A DNA stretch of 64,000 nucleotides from Leptasterias polaris (Eukaryota > Echinodermata > Asteroidea > Forcipulatida > Asteriidae): contig JAZGTN010000096.1 in NCBI GenBank assembly GCA_037783415.1, forward strand, positions 1,178,001-1,242,000, given 5' to 3'. The translations under genes were made by a program, and so were the position numbers. How positions within the stretch are numbered: position 1 is the stretch's first letter; each line of letters begins with the position of its first letter. The notes beneath the pieces were generated by a model. The model was not told where the DNA came from. It worked only from the letters and a program-made list of their open reading frames with translations, and made no database searches. Shown here piece after piece: positions 14,301 to 26,205 of the stretch.

Positions 14301-14948
14301 GTCACGCTCAGAGGTAACATTTTAAAAAACCTACACCCATTTCCATAAGTGATAATGTTACTCCTTCAGATGCCAGTGTGCTGATAATACAAACACTATA
14401 CTCTCTAATAATAAAGACCGTCCGTTAGAAGAGTCCCTGGTGTCACAATGCACTGCAGCTGGTGCCAGTGTGGCAGGAGATTCTGTCCCCCGGAGATTTT
14501 GTCCCCTCCTACGGCAAAATTTGTAATAACTTCTTCTGATAGCGCCCTCTTTTGAATCATCGTCCTTCAGCCATGTTAGTTTGACATATGAGGGACAGAA
14601 TTTCCGGGGGACATATTGACACCTGAAGTTTTTGCAGAGCTGCGAAAAATCCCCACGTCATATCGTCAAAATAATACGAACTATCACCTCGATAGTGGTC
14701 CTCAGATTGATATTATTATAGGCAAAAATTGTTAGCAAAGTCGGCTTTGATGGTGAACTTCAAACCACTGCTGTATACAACTTGAACATAGTTTACAATG
14801 ATTTTGATTTGACTTTCTTTTGAAGACTGACCTCCGTGCGATCAAGGCAGCTTTCGGCTTGAAGTACGGCAAGACTCTGGAAGAAGCCATCGTCAGTGAA
14901 TGTGGAGGTGACTTCCGCAATGTTCTGGTCACAGTTGCAACAGCTTAA
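2387..14948 (+). CDS. Annexin (four-repeat, calcium-dependent phospholipid-binding protein), gene 1 of cluster
   Basis: I read twelve coding exons, all with GT/AG borders and consistent phases: 2387-2389, 5674-5749, 9067-9161, 9404-9517, 10492-10548, 11089-11122, 11238-11317, 12014-12082, 13219-13317, 13872-13947, 14201-14313 and 14826-14948 (TAA). The product is 312 residues, normal for an annexin with a very short N-terminal tail. Four annexin repeats lie near residues 19-79, 91-152, 173-234 and 247-308. Each keeps the type II calcium loop GLGTDE (residues 25, 97, 180 and 255) and a downstream acidic cap. Annexins bind acidic phospholipids on the cytosolic face of membranes when calcium rises. 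The first exon supplies only the ATG, in context TCAAAATGG. No signal peptide or membrane segment is present. I cannot assign an ortholog, so no symbol is given. The start rests on the splice model; an upstream non-coding exon is possible. Confidence 0.95.
3215..3306. repeat. Tandem duplication, two copies of 46 bp
   Basis: A 46-base unit beginning TTTGGTGCACATGTTGG occurs twice head to tail without visible differences, in intron 1 of annexin 1. Perfect identity suggests a recent event. Short open frames across it are a by-product of the repeat. Confidence 0.85.
5807..7999. mobile_element. 2.2-kb non-autonomous DNA transposon with ~150-bp terminal inverted repeats (Mutator-like architecture)
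   Basis: The ends match as inverted repeats: 5807-5964, starting TAGACTTGTTGACAAGTCG, against the reverse complement of 7855-7999, starting TAGACTTGTGGACAAGTCG. Both arms continue through CTCTCGC-rich sequence to GTGAAACCCGC. The same nine bases, CCTGATAGC, flank the element at 5798-5806 and 8000-8008; identity extends to 15 bases if the preceding AGTCTA is counted. Within each arm the outer ACAAGTCGTTAA motif recurs inverted about 130 bases in, so each end can itself fold. The middle (about 6480-6910) is a degenerate repeat of roughly 25 bases around GGAACAAAATCGTATTTC. No transposase frame is present. Long TIRs with a 9-bp duplication fit Mutator-like elements; that class assignment is inference. 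It sits in intron 2 of annexin 1. Confidence 0.8.
8131..8523. mobile_element. 393-bp TIR element with CGCCCGGGCG sub-repeats, TA target
   Basis: The ends are inverted repeats starting TTTAGGACATAGCAA, flanked by TA on both sides (8129-8130 and 8524-8525). Inside the left arm are three copies, and inside the right arm two inverted copies, of a 21-base unit containing the palindrome CGCCCGGGCG with ATTTACT spacers. No open frame of note. It lies 122 bases beyond the 3' target duplication of the 2.2-kb element, in the same intron. Confidence 0.8.
8602..8996. mobile_element. Foldback repeat of the AAACCTCGGCTT family with a nested TIR element
   Basis: The left arm contains CAAACCTCGGCTTTGGCTC and a GGCTCGGGCTTGGGC run; a degenerate inverted partner (AAGCCGATGTTTAG) lies at 8981-8994. 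The same family occurs as a compact hairpin at 48724-48880. Nested inside, at 8738-8975, is a second element whose ends are AGTGGCGTAAC and its inverse GTTACGCCACT. Overlapping open frames on both strands here come from the GC-rich low-complexity sequence. Confidence 0.6.
10731..10905. repeat. Dispersed repeat shared with 60717-60893
   Basis: About 175 bases beginning AAATGGCGGACCGTGTTAG align along their whole length with 60717-60893 in intron 2 of annexin 3; by eye the match is clear but diverged. This copy is a single arm, whereas the copy near 60.7 kb has an inverted partner and forms a palindrome. Located in intron 5 of annexin 1. Confidence 0.75.
12368..12818. mobile_element. 451-bp TIR element, TA target (mariner-like MITE?)
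   Basis: The ends are inverted repeats (GACCCCTTGCATA on the left, TATGCAAGGGGTC on the right), each flanked by TA (12366-12367 and 12819-12820). It has no coding capacity. It contains a perfect 13-base-pair hairpin with a GCAA loop at 12469-12498. Located in intron 8 of annexin 1. The TA flank suits Tc1/mariner-type mobilisation, but the TIR alone does not prove the superfamily. Confidence 0.7.
14469..14625. repeat. Small inverted-repeat element with GATTCTGTCCCC ends
   Basis: The segment begins GGCAGGAGATTCTGTCCCC and ends near GGGACAGAATTTCCGGGGG, so the ends are imperfect inverses. Parts of the middle match, in opposite orientation, sequence at 35790-35880 (TTCTTCTGATA.. against its inverse). 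It is a short dispersed element in intron 11 of annexin 1. Confidence 0.5.
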
Positions 14949-15031
14949 ACACTCGCCTGGGACATTATGAACCGTTGAGAGCAACTGATTGAGATAAACC
15001 GCATGAAAATTAAATAATGATGTTGAGTTAA

Positions 15032-15037
15032 AATAAA
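15032..15037 (+). terminator. Candidate poly(A) signal of annexin 1
   Basis: AATAAA lies 84 bases after the annexin 1 stop codon. A second AATAAA occurs near 16147, so a longer 3' UTR is possible. Which is used cannot be told from sequence alone. Confidence 0.4.
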
Positions 15038-16514
15038 GACCAACACACATTCGATGGCTTAACATACTGTTTGACATGGTACCAGACCTAAAGGCAGTCC
15101 ATTGGTTCAGTTTCCAGTGATTTAGAAAATACCCCACTGTGACGTTACAGATAAAACTTGGTTTCTACTTTGAGAACACAACCTTTTTTGGTCAAAGAAA
15201 TATTGCAGAGATTTTACATGTGCCTCAACGTGAATCAATATCATGATTTTCCCCCAGATTATTTTGTTATTGTTTGATTGTGAAATATTGTCAAATGTAA
15301 GTTTTTGAAGATTAATTAGACTTTACAATTGTGAAATTATTTGATTCTATGACGTGGCTGAGTATTTCGTCTATGACCGAGGTTTACAACCATCACAACT
15401 GTTCCTTGTGTTAGAAACAGTTAAATCATTTGTGCGTGTGGTTTGTTTTGTGTGTGGTTTTTTTTTAACATTTAAATCTACTCATTCAGTTCCCCTTGTG
15501 CTTTATTACTTGGTATTTTTCAAAATAGGTTAAATAAGGTAGAAACAATGAGGGTTAGGATACTGCACCTTAGGTGCGTATCTTTTTAACTGAGAGTAAA
15601 CAGGAAACTCACATATCGGGAAAATATGAACCTTCAGAACGGGACTGCATCCAAAACAAGATGCAGCTCCTCCTAAAACCTAGTCATTGGCCAATGATTA
15701 ATTATTGACCAATTATTAATTATTGAAATTATAAGTTTCATTGGAATCTGTTTTTTCTCCTGGAGGAAATATTCTATTCAATGTGAAAGCAACAGCTCAA
15801 TTTAAATACAAATCTACTTGAAGATAGGGTGATATATTTGTAAATACCCCAACAATTAATGACCATAAAAACTTACTTGGTGAAAAGCACTGCATCTGTT
15901 GATAGTATGAACTAATTTTGGAAAAAGGATTCCCTCCGAATTAATATGGTTCGAATAATGTTTCACACAAAAACATTTGAATCTGAGAGTTGGTGTCCGT
16001 TCGCAAATACTGCTGCAAGATATGCGGTTGGTACCCGCTGTCACTATGTTTTTGTTTTTTTCTCAGCAAGTAGACACTGTGTTCAGCTGAAACTTTCACG
16101 TGTGACTTTTATTGTATCTTTCTATATGGTTTTTGTCATTGACTCGAAATAAATGCTCCATTAGAAACTGCCGTGTGGGTTTAGGTGTCCTTTCTTTTAC
16201 TGTTACAAAATACCATTTGTTACAGATAAGTTACCTATAATCCTTTTAACTGCTTAATTACTTCAAAAGAAAATGTCTACAGTAACTGAACTTATCTCTT
16301 ACTTTAACTGTACATTGATTAAGAATTGAATATTTTAGTTTAGTTAATTTGTTCATGAAAACAATTACCACTTGCTGTTGATTTCTATAGCTACAGATTA
16401 ATCTTACTAATTCTGTTTGCAGGTTTGGGCAACGCTTTCCAGCATGTGTTGCCGTTAAGTCAGCTTAAGAATGTAGTGTAATATAATTCCTCAAATGAAG
16501 CTTTCGCTCTATAC

Positions 16515-16800
16515 CCTTGATCAGAGCTGTAGGACTCGAGTCTAGGACTAGGACTCGAGTTGTCTCGAGTCACAATTTCGGTGACTCGGACTTGACTCGA
16601 GTCACGTCGGCAAAATACTCCGACTCGGACTCGACTGTCATGACTCAACCCATATGAGTTGAGACTCGTACTCTGACTCGACACAGGTGACTCGTGATTC
16701 GGACACCCCCTCGACCCAAGTGAGTTGAGACTCGGACTCGGACTCGGCACTGGTGACTCGTGATTCGGACACCCCCTCGACCCAAGTGACTCTTGACCTA
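16515..16800. repeat. Degenerate GACTCGAGTC / GACTCGGACTCG repeat
   Basis: About 285 bases consist of variants of GACTCG, CTCGAGT and GTGACTCG, with two near-identical longer blocks (GTGACTCGTGATTCGGACA). Many units are self-complementary. The minus-strand open frame through it is serine/arginine-rich low complexity and is not a gene. Confidence 0.75.
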
Positions 16801-17044
16801 CTCGGTACTGTTACGATCCAAAAATCTCCAAACTATCAGTGAATATAAATCACTCAAAAAGCCTGAATTTTCTCAGATGCAACAAAGATATCAAACAAGG
16901 TGACACTGAATTACAGAACACAGAATCAAAGTGATTTAATTATAAAACTACCAACCACTTCAAATACCGATTGGTTTTAACAAACGACTTTGATTAAGTT
17001 AAACAAATGTACATTTAGAACAGACCTTATGCAAAATTAAAAAA

Positions 17045-17215
17045 TGTACAGGTGTGCGGCCCCTAAATGTAGCCCGAACCTTAAATGTCGCCCCAAAATT
17101 GTACCTAAATGTCGCCCTGGCCTTAATGTAGCCCCAAAGTTGAACCTAAATGTCGCCCGACCTAAATGTGACCCCGACCTAATTGAACCTCCACTTGTAC
17201 GTAAACTCAAATGTA
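17045..17215. repeat. Degenerate ~20-bp minisatellite (CCTAAATGTCGCCC type)
   Basis: Units such as CCTAAATGTAGCCCGAA, CCTTAAATGTCGCCCC and CCTAAATGTCGCCCTGG follow one another with variable spacing. It lies between annexin 1 and annexin 2. Confidence 0.7.
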
Positions 17216-17779
17216 TCGCATTTTAGCCCACACCTAATTTAATACAAAATATTTTAGCTAAATTAGACCGAATGTTATTTAAACCCCAAAGTCGTACCTA
17301 GAGTATAAAATGTCTTCAGTTTTCTTTTGCTTTACACAAAAAGCGCATTGTCACTTGACACGAAACCGAAAATACAAACAAGATGTAGTAACCATGTTTT
17401 ACTAACCAGTATAACAACACCGGTGTCACGGTCTCAACTATCTGGCGTGCTCAGCTATCCGCATGACCAAATACGATAATATTACAATTACGTCATGCCA
17501 TGCTTGTGCACAGCTAGCGGAAGTAGTCCAGTTTTAGTGCCGTGCTGAGTCGTGGCTAGCTTTCATGGTGGCGTCTGCGAGCACTGAACGCGTGATTCGT
17601 TTTTTAGGGGTGTACCCTAACTAAATAAACTCCCATTACAAATAGGCTTGTAGTGTAAAATGCTAAATATTCAACAAATACTTTTAAAATACTTCACAGC
17701 TGTTTACAGTGAAGAGAAAATTAGGGGTTATCCCAAGGCCCGTCGAGTTACTCTTCAACACTTGCCCGCCGATTTTGCC

Positions 17780-18330
17780 ACCCGGATATCTGAGCACGCC
17801 GGACTACTGAGACCGCGACTACTTTGGAGGTCGAAAAGTGAACATCCGCTTTCCAGCTTTCTAAATTATGAAAAAACAGATTGAACTTTTTTTACTGGTG
17901 CACTTTTCGTCCCCCTGAAAAGCAGATTAAACATTTTCGTAGTATCAATTTTTCTAATGTTTTACTTTTCAGCTTCGAGGAAAGCAGGTTTTACTTATTC
18001 ACCCACACTTACGGTCGAAAAGTGGACATTTTTCTTTTGGGTTTCCAGACCGTTTCCTAGAAGCAGAAAAACAGGTTAAACGTTTTAGATAAATGAATTT
18101 TTCTACATTTCTGCTAGCCACAAAGCAGATTGGACGTTTTGTTACACAGTGGCACAAAAGCGGACATCTGCTTTTACTGGTTTCCAACAACCCGAAAAGC
18201 CGATCGTACGTTTTGGACCATTTCACTTTTCTGCTTTCCTGCTTCCCGGAAAGTGGATCGAAAGTCTTTTTAACGGAGGTTTTAAAGTGGACACCTTTTT
18301 ATGCACCAACAGAAAAAATGCGTAATACTT
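17780..18330. repeat. Degenerate repeat with GAAAAGTGGACA and AAACAGATTGAAC motifs
   Basis: GTCGAAAAGTGNACAT, GAAAAGCAGATT and ACGTTTTNG motifs recur every 40-100 bases. The unit is too diverged to define by eye. Short open frames on both strands are not supported as genes. Confidence 0.45.
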
Positions 18331-18414
18331 AGCAATTAAATATACTCACATGTAGTACGAATGCACGACTCCACTGCCAATGCGTTTCACTGGCACGTGT
18401 TCCATGGGTATCAA

Positions 18415-19450
18415 AAGGGGGGGAGGGGAAATGTGGGCATTCCCATATTATGGGCAAAATATGAAGTGTCCCATTATGGGTATCATAATATGGGGGAAAA
18501 GATGGGCAATCTCATATGGAGAGAATACACCTGTCTGTATGGGTGTCTTAATGGGGAAATATGAGCAATCCCATGTGGGCAGAATATATGCAAAGGCCCA
18601 TGGGCTGAAAATGCAAAAGACCATATGGGTATGGGAAAATATGGGCAATCCCATACGGGCAGGAATTAAGGTTAAAACGGGTTTTGTATGGGAAAGACAA
18701 GGGCAAAGATTTTCAAAGAAAGACCTCTGCCATGGGAGACCTCAGCCATTATGGGGTAATATTCTAATTTAGTTTAAATTTGTTTAGTTTAGCAATCCCA
18801 ATGGTTTATGATCCATCCCATGGGTTTTGTAATTTCCTCTGGACAAACCTGGGTGAAACAATTATGGAAAGTCCTAAATCAGAATAGGAAATACCTATAA
18901 GCAATCCTGTGTGGGCAGATAATATGAAAAGGTTCATTTGGTTATCACATGGGAACGACCTAAAGCAAGCTTTGGGGTAGAATATGGGTACCATTATGGG
19001 TAAGACCTTGGCAAGCCCATGTATTGAGAGTTATATACTTATAAGTCATATTATAACTGACTAATGTAGTTTGTATTTAGCTAATGTGGTATTGTAGATT
19101 AGTATACATGCAATTGTTCATAAAAATTAGACTTCTCATTAACATTAAATAATTACTTGATTTAACTATAAGGCCATCTGGGATGGCCTATATGGGACAC
19201 ATATGCGCCGCCCCATATGGACCCCTCATTTTGGCCAAGAATGCCCATACTAATCCCAGGTAATGCCCATATGGGATAACCCAGATTTTACCCAGGTTGT
19301 TTTTCCACAGATGGGCCCCAGATGTATCCCTTATAGGTTATCCGGGCCAACCCATATATTATGTGACCCATATGAATCTTGGGTACAGGATCCACAGGGG
19401 CCCATATGGGTTAAGCCCATATGGGACCCATGTGGGAATGCTACCTGGGT
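18415..19450. repeat. Degenerate satellite built on CCCATATGGG
   Basis: Two blocks (about 18415-19020 and 19180-19450), separated by plain AT-rich DNA, contain dozens of variants of the palindrome CCCATATGGG with GGCAATCCCATA and GGGCAGAATATG spacers. Open frames in it (for example 18380-18772) have the repeated Trp/Gly/Met composition of a translated satellite and no recognisable domain. Confidence 0.75.
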
Positions 19451-19459
19451 CTGCATACC

Positions 19460-20920
19460 GATACTACACAATATCTTGGGAACCGGAAGTAATTAGAGGT
19501 CCGAGAGTTTCTATTATGTGTGTCTTGTTGCGTGTTGAAAAGCACGACAGTGAACTATGAGATGGGGCATAAACAAAAACTTCGTAAGCATCGGCACAAA
19601 AGCAATCAACGATTTACATGAGACTCATATTTAATACATAAACTAATAAGCAGAACAGTAAATTAAAGCAACATTAATGGTAAAGCCATAACAATTACAA
19701 AGCATTTAGTAAAGCAGGATTAAGGCAAACAGAGGCAAAAATAAATGGTAAGCCGGCCAAGATAAATGAAAACAAGAATAATATCGGCCAAGCATAATAT
19801 TTACCTTAAGGAAGCAGTAAGGCCTCAGCCCAGTCAGTTCCCTAACAAGATTTAGAGTGCAGACATTGGGCCCAGCATCTCCAACAACAGCCCGTACCAG
19901 ATCATCCGAATGTCACAGGTAGGGGTAGACGTTGAGCCGGGATATTCAGCTGAGGGGCCACAGGGTCTGGTCCGTCAGCACAGGGGTGGAGAGGGGAGGA
20001 GCAGTCGTCAACACCGTACGTAGTAATGCGGGCCCAACGCTGCACTACGGGTCGCACAACTTGTATGCTTGCATAGGCACTGACTTATTAGAGCCACACT
20101 AAAAGGTGTTCGAGCCTTATAAAGGGTCTTACCCGCGCGTAGCCAATAAAGCTTAGCATTCTAAAAAACAATATTGCAATAACAATATTCGTTATTAATA
20201 CCGACACACTATTTTAGTTGAACTCTATTAACGTTTTCTTGATTTCAAATTTAGAGTTTTAAACGTAATAACACATCCTGGCAAAATATTAAATTAATTG
20301 GTAGGTTTCTACCACCAAGTTGTGTAAAGCGAATCAACGTTTTCAATTACAAAGACACCAGCAAAAATATCTTGCTGTCTGCTGACAACGTTTCATCTTC
20401 AGTTTTAAAACTACTTCAAAATTAATTTTTGTTCATGCATAATTATAATTCAAAGATCTATACCATGAATAAACATAAACGTAAAAGTGAAAATGGAAAT
20501 GAGGAATATACATTATTTATGGTTATTTAATAATTAGGCTACGCAATGTTATGACTCACATGCAATGAAGCTCTTTATTCTACTTTTCCTATTTTTTCTC
20601 ATTTGTTACAGTTAAAGGCAAACGAAAACTGTTGTTTTTGGAACCGTTCGAATGTTTTAATCCTATATAAATGTAGATTTATACAATAGAACCGCCGTGA
20701 GAATTTCATTTCAAAGGGTGGTAGCGTTTTCTAGATACTGCCGAAAATCTGGAGCGGTTATGTCCACGCAGGAAGAACAATCCGTGATAAGAATACACAA
20801 TAACAGAATAGTTTATGTAGAAAAGATTTTCAGATTGAATTCCTAGATTCAAAACCGCATTCCTTTGAAGGGAATTATTTCTCAAATTTATATTCAACAG
20901 CTGCAGTGCTTCTTAATCAG
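19460..20920. other. Intergenic, nothing recognised
   Basis: Ordinary AT-rich sequence between the convergent annexin 1 and annexin 2 genes. No long open frame, repeat or RNA gene was recognised. A TTTATT at 20927-20932 (AATAAA on the minus strand) could be the annexin 2 poly(A) signal, about 100 bases past its stop. Confidence 0.5.
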
Positions 20921-21031
20921 TAAGTTTTTATTTTTGGAGTCATAACTAAAGGTATACCCTCCCTTTAACGAAAGTTTAACGGTATATGAACATTCAAGAC
21001 CATCCCTGTGGAGCTTTCAACTCGAACTGAT

Positions 21032-24000
21032 CTAGCTAGTAGGTTTTCCACCCTCGACAATCCGCTGCAAAATGTCACAGTAGGATTTGCTTGTATCATC
21101 TGCGATAAAGGCCACCAAACTGCTGCCATATTTTTCCTGGAACAAATCCCTAATGTTAGCCAGATCAACCTACGAGAAAGAGTCATTATAAGATTGTCAA
21201 CACTGAAAGAAAATGAGATTGTCATCAAGAAACAAGTCACGAGATATGTACAATACGCCAAGGAATTGAAGAGCCCCTTTTTATAAAACATGTGAGCACA
21301 ACTAAGTCCTTAGCATAGAAACAAAGTACTTGGCCAAAGCAGAATAGATGACTTTGGGTGTGTAGGGGACACATACCCGCCATGCATAGCTACAAATATA
21401 TTTAGCTGTTCCGACCTTCTGTCGGAACAGGTTTTGCTTTTGTCGAGATTTGTATTATTTTTTATTATTATTAGCTGTTCAGATCTAATGTCAGAACAAA
21501 TCTTGTTATCCTAGCCTGTCGGACGACGTCACAATGACATCACCATTTGTGCGTTGTTCACCCGTGTACAAAACACATAACTTGGACCAAAGTGAAAACA
21601 AATCCGACTTCCAGCAACATAATTATTCGGTCAAGCTCAAATTACATGTCTGATATTGCGAAAACCTTTCTTAAAACAAGAAATATTTTATTGACGGTCA
21701 ATTTAAAAACATCAAAACTTATTCGAACATTGTCAGTAGGAACCCTGTATCCCCAGGCAAATTTCACAAAATGGATACGGCGTAAAAATAGATTGTTATT
21801 GCCGAAAATTGCAATGGGGGGTTGCAATAGGGCAAGATTTAGAGCTGATTGGAGAAAGGTGTATAAAAGAGAATTTTCCTTTTCCATGGCTTTAGGGTCA
21901 GTGTTGGATTCGGGGGGGTGAAGAGCCAACATTAACAAATAAACTCATATCCCGTATTTACTATTTTAGCCCAAACAAAAACATTACTGGCTGTTAAAAA
22001 GACACACACAAAAATGTTACAATTAAGATTTTATTACAATAGTATAGACCAAAAATTTAATTTAGTTTGCTCTACGTACTTAATAATAGTCAGACCTGTT
22101 CCTTGATATAGGGGTTAGTTCGCCTTACGTACTAACTTGTGCGATCAGTTTCTTAATACAAGGGGGTAGTTCGCTTAACGTACTAGCTTGTGAGGCCCGT
22201 TCCTTGATATAGGGGTTAGTTCGCCTTACGTACCTTGTCAGACCTGTTCCTTGATATGAGGGCTAGTTCGCTTTATGAAATAACTTGTGAGACCGGTTCC
22301 TTGATATGGGGGTTAGTTCACTTAACAAACTGACTTGTGAGACCGGTTCCTTGATATGGGGTATAGTTCACTTAACAAACTGACTTGTGAGACCCGTTCC
22401 TTGATATGAGAGCTAGTTCGCCTAACGTACTAACTTGTGCGACCTGTCTTGATTTGAGGGTCAGTTCCCTTACGAACTAACTTTTGTGACCGCTGTTCCT
22501 TGATATGATGTGTAGTACGCTAATGCACTAACTTGTGAGACCTGTTCCTTGTTCCCCTATAGGGGTTAGTTCGCTTGACCCTTTCCTAAAAGGGGTAGTC
22601 AAAATAAGTGCATTTCAAAGGTGAATGATCTTCTATCTCGAAGTCAGACCCAATTTAATGGTCCATAGCGCTTAATAAAAGCAAAACATCACGGAACAGC
22701 CTTGTTTTTGTTCACAAACACCTAATGTCTAGTTTGTGTTGTTCCTCCCTTTGCCCAAACATAGGACTTACCTCCGATCGTGTGATGAGTGTACGAACCA
22801 GCATAGAGTCATCTGTACCGAGTCCCTTCATAGAGGAATGCAGACGATCAACAAATACATGCATCAGATTTCCTTTAGCTGCCTCAACTGCAAACATGAA
22901 TCATGTTGTGGAGTCAGTGAGGATATGTTTTATGCAAAATATTTATTTCATTTTTTATTTGAAATGTTGACGGAACCAAATTCTTTGATATGTGTTAAAT
23001 AAGTACAGAGTTGTGTTCGTACAAATGATCTTCCTACAAAAAAAAGTATAGCTCTGTGGAAACAGCAAAATTGAAGAAATCTTAAATTAATTAATTTTTT
23101 AAGATAAAATCATGCACAGTTATCAACCAGAAATTAGTCATTGCCAATTTGTATTATTAAAGAAATATATTGCAAAATAAATTACAATACATTTTGTGTT
23201 ATCTACCTCATTTTAAAGTACATTTCATTAAAAAAATCTAAGATAAGCTCTGTTTTAACCATCGCCCTGACTTTTTGAAAAACTGAGACTTTTTTCTCCC
23301 CCCAAAAACAACATCCAAACAGTCATGGGATGGTTTATTACCAGAAACCACACCAAAACCATGTGTTTCTTTTTCACAACCTCTCTCTGCCCATTTATCT
23401 TTTGCTGGCTACCACCGGAATTAGCTTCAAATTTCCCGCACTAATTGGGCAGCCTCCTTCTTACTCACACCCTCCATCCTATCCGTCCTCCACCAACACC
23501 TGTTCCCCTAGTGGCTTTGCCCTATAACCATTTCCACCCTCCCCCATCCCTTTAAAGAACCATGACGCCTCATACGTTTTCTAAAGCTTTAGTTTCCACT
23601 TTCCATACATGATTCTCCATTAACAGGGGGAGAGTTTTCATAAATGACAAAACCTAAAGCTTTTTGAACACTTTGAGTGCGTTCCGGTTTTACTATTTTC
23701 TTTGCGAGTCCTTCTCATAAAATTTGCTATCGAATACCATCAAAATGTTTTGTGTGTGGTCACACCTAGTTTTTTCCAATGGTTTGCTTGCACACGGCTA
23801 CATGTATGATTTCACTCTTCCCCTTACACACATGTCCAACAAACAAAACGGAGAAAAAACAGATTGTTTAAGCGAAAATTTACAACAAAAATGTTACTCG
23901 CTAGAAATACAGCCATATAGGCTTAATCAACTTGGAACAATATGATTCATCAATATATCAATTGTCACATAACAATTAGCAGTCACTTTAACGAAATTGT

Positions 24001-26159
24001 ATTGAAAAATTGAGGATTAATAAGAATTATAACATGGAGGTGATTAGTTGATAATATTTTCATACGTACTCAAAGCAATGTAGGCATGCTCAAGATCCCC
24101 GCTTCCTTCGGCGATGATAGCCCCTTCAAGGTTAGTTTTCTTTGTCAACTGTTGAAGTAAAACCAAATGATGAACACTGTGTGGATTTTCATGATTAATT
24201 TTTAAAATAAGTTCACTATTGTTAATGTCCAAAAATACCTTATTAGTCTGGAACGTAATATAGTTGATTAGTAAACTAATCTACCGAATAAGAAAATAAT
24301 ATTTTTGGTACCATGTCCTTACAAAACATTGTTTAACATTCATTTTACAACGGTATGAGAAAGAGAATGTTAGGGAATTATTTGTTACCTGATTGTACTT
24401 CTTGAAAGTAACGAGGCTCAGTTGATGAAGTGAACGAGTGCCAAGAACTTCAATAAACGTTTTGTCATTTCGGGGTCCACCTTTACGACCTTCGCCGGCC
24501 TGAACAACATTAAAAGGAAAACAACATGCAGAAAAAGGAAACATCTTGCATCCCATGACATAAATAAGCATTTGCCATCAATTATAATGATTACAACAAC
24601 ATTCTTGTCATTTGGAAATATAAGTTTAGATGTTCTGTCGCAAAAGACCGGCTCTCAAAATGCGACAGACAGAATGGAATTATTGCTTTAATTATACAAG
24701 TATCTACAACTCAGCTATTTTAGACAAAATTGTGTTAAAATTGTGAGGAACCATGATCGATTATTCTAATGTTAATTTAATCAGTGGGGCCAATAGATAA
24801 TTGTTTATAGACAAACATAAGGTATGATGTCAATTTAAATAGATTCCAACTGATGGTCCAACTTTATATAGTTACGCATTTTGTGGAAAACAAATCCCTA
24901 ATGCCCTTTTAAGTTTAACAATGTTTCCATTAAAAGCGAACATAAATGGGAAACGAAAAACATGTCATACACAAGATATTAATTAGTCTGATAATGCCCG
25001 GAAAAAGTACTTTTTAAATAGAATCTGGCAAATATTAAGAAACTTACAGCGAATAGTGCTTGGGCATCTTGCGTGCCCTGTGCTTCCATATCACATGTTG
25101 GTGCCTCATTACGTTGTGCCTGTACATAATAAAGAAAATCAAATAGGTAACAACGCCACACCTCAGAAATATACTTGAATAAATCACTGTAAAAGATACA
25201 GCAATTTGGGGATTTACCTGGCAGCCATGTTGCCAATGACGTTACATTTACGGGTACATGTACTGATATACTGTTGTCTTATTACTAATGTTTTGAGCGT
25301 AGGGCCTACATCACATCTTCTAAACTATCCAATTCAAGGAAGAAAGCAGTTGTTATGTGAGAGCAAACTGACATGTGGTTAGTCATCCCTTTTAGGCTGT
25401 TTCTGAATTAGAGGCTGGCTGCACCACCTACGTCTCAACGCCAACAAGTTTTACCACACTACTAACCTTAGCCATAGTGCACAGAAGTGTCCTGAGGGGC
25501 TCTCCAATTTCTGACTTAATATCAGCTTCCAGATCACGATTGAACACTGATAAAGAACATCAAATAAAACAAAATAGTAAATGCAACTGTCGATAAAGCG
25601 TTGACCCCTTTTAGGTCGGGAATGGGGAATCACTAGGGTAGAGATGCTTCTTTGTATTTACAAATTATTTATAATTATTACTTAATATTTATTTAACATT
25701 TATAAACTCTTCTTTATGTTTTCAATTTTCTTTTCATACTTACTTTCCGAGTAAGTTTCCCTGATAGCTTGAATTTCCTGATGAAACAGAAAGCCAAAAT
25801 AAACATTGGAGATTACTTTTAAACAGAGGTGCATTAAGACTACCCTGGACACTGTTACGAATGTTTTCCAAGTGAAAACAATTTATTGATCAAATTCGAA
25901 AACTCTCTGCAAGTTTTATGCAACATAGTCAAGTTTTATTGTTCATGCAGCGTGGGTATAATCTGGTTTTGTCGGTCGTCGCGCTTTGTAGGATTGATAT
26001 CGGCAAAAGTATTAACATTTTGAAGTTTCTGTGAATGCAATTGTTCAAAATTTACTTTAAGTTGTATAGCTTCCCTCAATAAATAAACATGCATAAATAA
26101 CAATCTCAAGCACTGTAAATAAAACTAAAACAAAAAAAACCAAAACAAAAACAAAAATC

Positions 26160-26205
<46 letters not shown>

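Noticed and set aside
18380..18772. 130-residue frame
   Set aside because: Lies wholly in the CCCATATGGG satellite and shows its periodic composition.
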